Shown here in pieces: positions 15,559 through 17,852 of a stretch of 17,852 nt of DNA. Origin of the DNA: an uncultured Clostridia bacterium. GTDB lineage: Bacteria; Bacillota; Clostridia; RUG12999. Made by a program: the position numbers and the translations under genes. The stretch covers positions 1 through 17,852 of the forward strand of contig CATIYX010000141.1 in NCBI GenBank assembly GCA_949739095.1, read 5' to 3'. The notes beneath the pieces were generated by a model. That model had not been told where the DNA came from. It saw only the letters and a program-made list of their open reading frames with translations, and ran no database searches. Position 1 is the stretch's first letter, and each line of letters starts with the position of its first letter.

Positions 15559-16806
15559 TCAGCGTATTTGTCCATCCCCCGAAATAACATATTTCACACT
15601 GGTTAACGCTTCCAACCCCATTGGTCCGCGTGCGTGCATTTTCTGTGTACTGATACCAATTTCCGCCCCGAACCCAAATTCAAACCCATCCGTAAAGCGC
15701 GTTGACGCATTGACATAGACTGCCGCTGCGTCCACCTCCTGTTGGAAACGTCGTGCGTTAGTATAGTTTTCTGTCACAATTGCTTCGGAATGTCCACTGC
15801 TGTATCGTCCAATATGTTCAATGGCTTCCTCCAGGCTATCCACAACTTTGACCGCCAGAATAAAGTCCAAAAATTCCGTCTCATAATCCGCTTCTTCTGC
15901 TGTCCGAATAGCTGGTAGAATCTCCTGCGTCCGCGTACAGCCGCGCAGCTCTACATGATATGGCTCCATACCTGCCGCCATACGGGGCAAAAATTCTGCC
16001 GCCACATCTTTATGTACCAGCAATGTTTCCATTGCATTGCAAACACCTGGACGACTGCATTTCGCATTGACAGCGATTGCCGCTGCTTTCTCTAAATTCG
16101 CCCACTTATCCACATAGGTATGGCAGTTACCAACCCCGGTTTCAATCACAGGCACCGTAGATTCTTTCACAACTGTTTGAATCAAACCGGCACCGCCACG
16201 CGGTATCAGCAAATCTATATAATCATTTAATTTCATTAACTCTTTTGCCGTTTCTCTGGAGGTATCCTCCACAATTTGCAGCGTACCCTCCGGTAGTCCT
16301 GCCTGCTGAATTGCCTGCGACAGCACATTTACAATGCATAAATTAGACCGCAACGCCTCTTTCCCGCCGCGCAAAATAACCGCATTAGAGGTTTTCAAGC
16401 AAAGTGCCGCCGCGTCTGCTGTGACATTTGGGCGCGCTTCATAGATAATTCCAATAACGCCAATTGGTACTCGTTTTTTGCCGATTTCCAGTCCATTGGG
16501 ACGCAACGTCATATGTACTGTTTCCCCGATAGGGTCCTCTAAATCTTTTATTTGCAAAATACCTTCCTGCATGGATACAATACGCTCTGGCGTTAATGTC
16601 AATCGGTCCAGCAATGCACCGCTGATTCCTTTTTCTTTTGCCGCTGCCAAATCCATTTGGTTTGCTGCCAAAATTTCCTCCATATGTTCCTGTAGCGCCT
16701 GCGCCATATTCTCCAGCGCTGTGTTTTTTATATCCGCGCCTACACACATCAACTCTTTGCTTGCCTGTCTTGCCTGCTTGCCCTTATATTCCAACTCCTG
16801 GTTCAT
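15559..16806 (-). CDS. proA: Glutamate-5-semialdehyde dehydrogenase (gamma-glutamyl phosphate reductase)
   Basis: This 415-residue enzyme reduces gamma-glutamyl phosphate to glutamate-5-semialdehyde with NADPH, the second step of proline synthesis from glutamate. It has the aldehyde-dehydrogenase fold, with the cofactor region IGIIYEARPNVTADAAALCLK, NAVILRGGKEA, the catalytic Cys256 in PGVCNAMET, and the C-terminal GFEFGFGAEIGISTQKMHARGP. The length is typical (about 415-420). I use ATG 16806, which has AGGAGG 7 bases upstream; an upstream in-frame ATG at 16857 has no ribosome site. The usual partner proB is not next to it. It has its own promoter (17022-17050) and a leader of about 200 bases. 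No clear terminator is seen between it and the lon promoter. Confidence 0.97.
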   Translation of the reverse strand: MNQELEYKGKQARQASKELMCVGADIKNTALENMAQALQEHMEEILAANQMDLAAAKEKGISGALLDRLTLTPERIVSMQEGILQIKDLEDPIGETVHMTLRPNGLEIGKKRVPIGVIGIIYEARPNVTADAAALCLKTSNAVILRGGKEALRSNLCIVNVLSQAIQQAGLPEGTLQIVEDTSRETAKELMKLNDYIDLLIPRGGAGLIQTVVKESTVPVIETGVGNCHTYVDKWANLEKAAAIAVNAKCSRPGVCNAMETLLVHKDVAAEFLPRMAAGMEPYHVELRGCTRTQEILPAIRTAEEADYETEFLDFILAVKVVDSLEEAIEHIGRYSSGHSEAIVTENYTNARRFQQEVDAAAVYVNASTRFTDGFEFGFGAEIGISTQKMHARGPMGLEALTSVKYVISGDGQIR

Positions 16807-17021
16807 ATCTGTTCCTCCTGTCTTATTTGGGACTTCATATTTGCCCCTATTCATCACATCACGTCAGTAAAGCGTACTCTCTCACAAAAGGAATACCGAT
16901 TTGTCTCTTTTCCAAAGGAATTCCCTATGCCAATTATCCCTTTCCGCAAGCTGTCGGGCTTTTATAGTCAGCGGAGCGAAAGGACTTCTTACTTGCATAC
17001 TATGCACTATGTCTAGTGTAT

Positions 17022-17050
17022 ATTGTATCATGAATTATTCTCCATTTCAA
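17022..17050 (-). promoter_or_regulatory. SigA promoter of proA
   Basis: Read on the minus strand: TTGAAA, 17-base spacer, TACAAT, about 215 bases before the proA start codon. Short dyads lie at the expected transcription start. Confidence 0.8.
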
Positions 17051-17210
17051 TAGTAGATATGTCCTAAAGTTTAATTTGTTTTTGTTGTGGGCTATCTCAT
17101 CTACGCTTTTTGTATAAAAAAACTGCTACTCACATCAACCGATAGCCATTTCTCCATTACAATTGTTGGATAGGTGCTATCTATATGCCCCCTCCCCTCA
17201 TATTTTTCTC

Positions 17211-17266
17211 AAAAAAAAGCAAAACGCCCTGCCGTAAAGGAAATACCTTTCCCGGCAGGGCGTTTT
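17211..17266 (-). terminator. Strong intrinsic terminator after the Asn-rich gene
   Basis: AAAACGCCCTGCCG (17221-17234) pairs perfectly with CGGCAGGGCGTTTT (17253-17266); an inner AAAGG/CCTTT extends the hairpin. On the minus strand it is followed by GC and eight T. It lies about 18 bases after the Asn-rich stop codon, which supports that short gene as a real transcription unit. Confidence 0.93.
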
Positions 17267-17283
17267 GTGCGAAAAACAAAAAC

Positions 17284-17430
17284 TTATTTCTGGTCACAGA
17301 AATTATTGTTGTTATTGTTGTTGTTTGAATTCTGGTTGTTGTTATTGTTATTCTGGTTCTGATTGTTGTTGTTCGAGAAGTTGTTGTTGTTATTATTGCT
17401 ATTGTTGTTGCGGTTATTGTTGTTTTTCAT
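17284..17430 (-). CDS. Asparagine-rich small protein (48 aa), possibly spore-associated
   Basis: This small gene encodes 48 residues, 33 of them Asn, broken by a few Gln, Ser, Arg and Phe, and ending FCDQK. The whole protein should be disordered and very hydrophilic; there is no signal peptide or membrane segment. It has an ideal ribosome site, GGAGGTG at 17438-17444, 7 bases before the ATG, and a strong terminator directly after, so it is a real monocistronic gene and not a chance repeat. Asn is encoded by mixed AAC and AAT, which argues for selection on the protein and not for a pure DNA triplet repeat. CATACTAT (minus strand of 17462-17469) at the right distance resembles a SigE/SigK -10 box, hinting at sporulation expression. 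I do not recognise a named family; a spore coat or core protein is only a guess. Confidence 0.75.
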   Translation of the reverse strand: MKNNNNRNNNSNNNNNNFSNNNNQNQNNNNNNQNSNNNNNNNNFCDQK

Positions 17431-17461
17431 TACATTTCACCTCCAAACATTTGGTCTGGAA

Positions 17462-17487
17462 ATAGTATGGCAAAAAAATGGGTAAAC
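17462..17487 (-). promoter_or_regulatory. Possible sporulation-sigma (SigE-like) promoter of the Asn-rich gene
   Basis: On the minus strand CATACTAT matches the SigE -10 consensus CATACAMT in 7 of 8 places and lies about 31 bases before the start codon. An ATA triplet 18 bases further upstream could be the -35 core, with a spacer slightly longer than usual. No sigma-A promoter of similar quality is nearby. Confidence 0.35.
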
Positions 17488-17533
17488 TATACATGGGACA
17501 ACGCCTCTGCCGTACAAAATTTTATATGCAAAA

Positions 17534-17569
17534 AACTTGAAACCAGAAAAATCGGTTTTAACTTGAAAC
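17534..17569. repeat. Direct repeat AACTTGAAAC x2
   Basis: AACTTGAAAC occurs at 17534-17543 and again at 17560-17569, a start-to-start distance of 26 bases (about 2.5 helix turns). It lies in the 257-base gap between the AraC-family gene and the Asn-rich gene, where no gene or terminator is visible. Tandem direct repeats are the usual site form for AraC-type regulators. Confidence 0.4.
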
Positions 17570-17687
17570 TTAGTTCGTTTCTATAATTGAATTTTTCTCC
17601 GCATACCATTATTATTCTTTAATTTATAAATATTTTTTCATAGTTTCAGCGCCAAATATTCCCCTCGTTCCTATCCAGCAAAATTTC

Positions 17688-17852
17688 TTAATCCTCTTTT
17701 TCTATCCTTTTTCCCGCAACACCCTGTTCCTGCCATTCCAGCTCCACCAACCTTCTATAATGAGTCGGCGCCATTCCTTTTTCACGTTTAAATGCCGTTG
17801 TAAAATAATTCTGTGTTGTATAGGATAAAATATCGCTGATTTCCTGCATGGA
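17688..17852 (-). CDS. AraC family transcriptional regulator, C-terminal end (5' part outside window)
   Basis: The last 54 residues of an AraC/XylS-type regulator are readable on the minus strand up to TAA at 17688-17690. The piece MQEISDILSYTTQNYFTTAF-KREKGMAPTHYR is the second helix-turn-helix of the AraC DNA-binding domain: the ISDILSYTTQNYFTTAFK helix pair and the family G-x-x-P-x-x-Y-R signature. A charged tail of about 20 residues follows. The N-terminal sensor domain and first helix-turn-helix lie beyond the window, so the effector is unknown. Its target could be the genes just downstream, but nothing shows this directly. Confidence 0.88.
   Translation of the reverse strand, partial: SMQEISDILSYTTQNYFTTAFKREKGMAPTHYRRLVELEWQEQGVAGKRIEKED

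Larger units (their letters stand above)
16807..17283. other. Non-coding gap between proA and the Asn-rich gene
   Basis: This region of about 477 bases holds the proA leader (16807 to about 17015), the proA promoter and the terminator of the Asn-rich gene. Near the proA transcript start are the palindrome TGCATACTATGCA (16994-17006) and CACTA/TAGTG (17005-17018). Bases 17051-17210 contain GGCTATC (17091-17097) / GATAGCC repeats and a GATAG-GTG-CTATC dyad near 17169-17182 but no credible gene. The leader has no T-box motif. Confidence 0.6.

Noticed and set aside
16807..17015. T-box riboswitch upstream of proA
   Set aside because: No AGGGTGG-type T-box sequence and no terminator are present in the leader.
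17341..17420. Simple triplet microsatellite (GTT/ATT repeat)
   Set aside because: The triplets are mixed and interrupted in frame, and the region has all signals of a coding gene, so protein-level selection fits better.
17174..17465. Plus-strand frames rich in Leu/Cys/Tyr opposite the Asn-rich gene
   Set aside because: They are the reverse reading of the AAC/AAT-rich coding region and run through a strong terminator hairpin; the minus-strand gene has the proper ribosome site.

Overview
The window looks like a core chromosomal stretch of an endospore-forming Firmicute, most likely a Clostridia-class anaerobe. The signs are spoVAD and spoVAE, a class III fructose-1,6-bisphosphatase, a CIRCE heat-shock operator, strong AGGAGG-type ribosome binding sites, and sigma-A promoters with short spacers and A/T-rich terminators. 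I cannot name the species from the sequence.

Left part, plus strand except one gene: the 3' end of spoVAD, spoVAE, a terminator, a minus-strand GNAT acetyltransferase, then a YkvI-type membrane transporter, tRNA-Pro(TGG) with a near-consensus promoter and its own terminator, a perfect CIRCE element, htpG (Hsp90), and a solitary phage-portal-like gene that ends at a strong terminator. The gap between htpG and the portal-like gene has no typical T-tract terminator, and it holds a 14-bp hairpin that pairs with the whole ribosome binding site of the portal-like gene.

Right part, minus strand, read from right to left: the tail of an AraC-family regulator, a 48-residue protein that is about 69% asparagine (with a spore-type promoter motif and its own terminator), proA, then lon - ysxC - FAH-family enzyme - PhzF-family enzyme as a tight operon from one sigma-A promoter. 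After that come a structured RNA leader with an intrinsic terminator, a MATE efflux pump, and fbp with a good promoter of its own.

Themes: spore germination and dipicolinate uptake (spoVA, perhaps the Asn-rich protein), protein quality control (CIRCE-htpG, lon), ribosome assembly (ysxC), gluconeogenesis (fbp) and proline synthesis (proA). The most unusual items are the orphan portal-like gene with its masked ribosome binding site next to a heat-shock gene, the attenuator-like leader of the MATE gene, and the Asn-rich small protein. No CRISPR array, insertion sequence or rRNA is visible.
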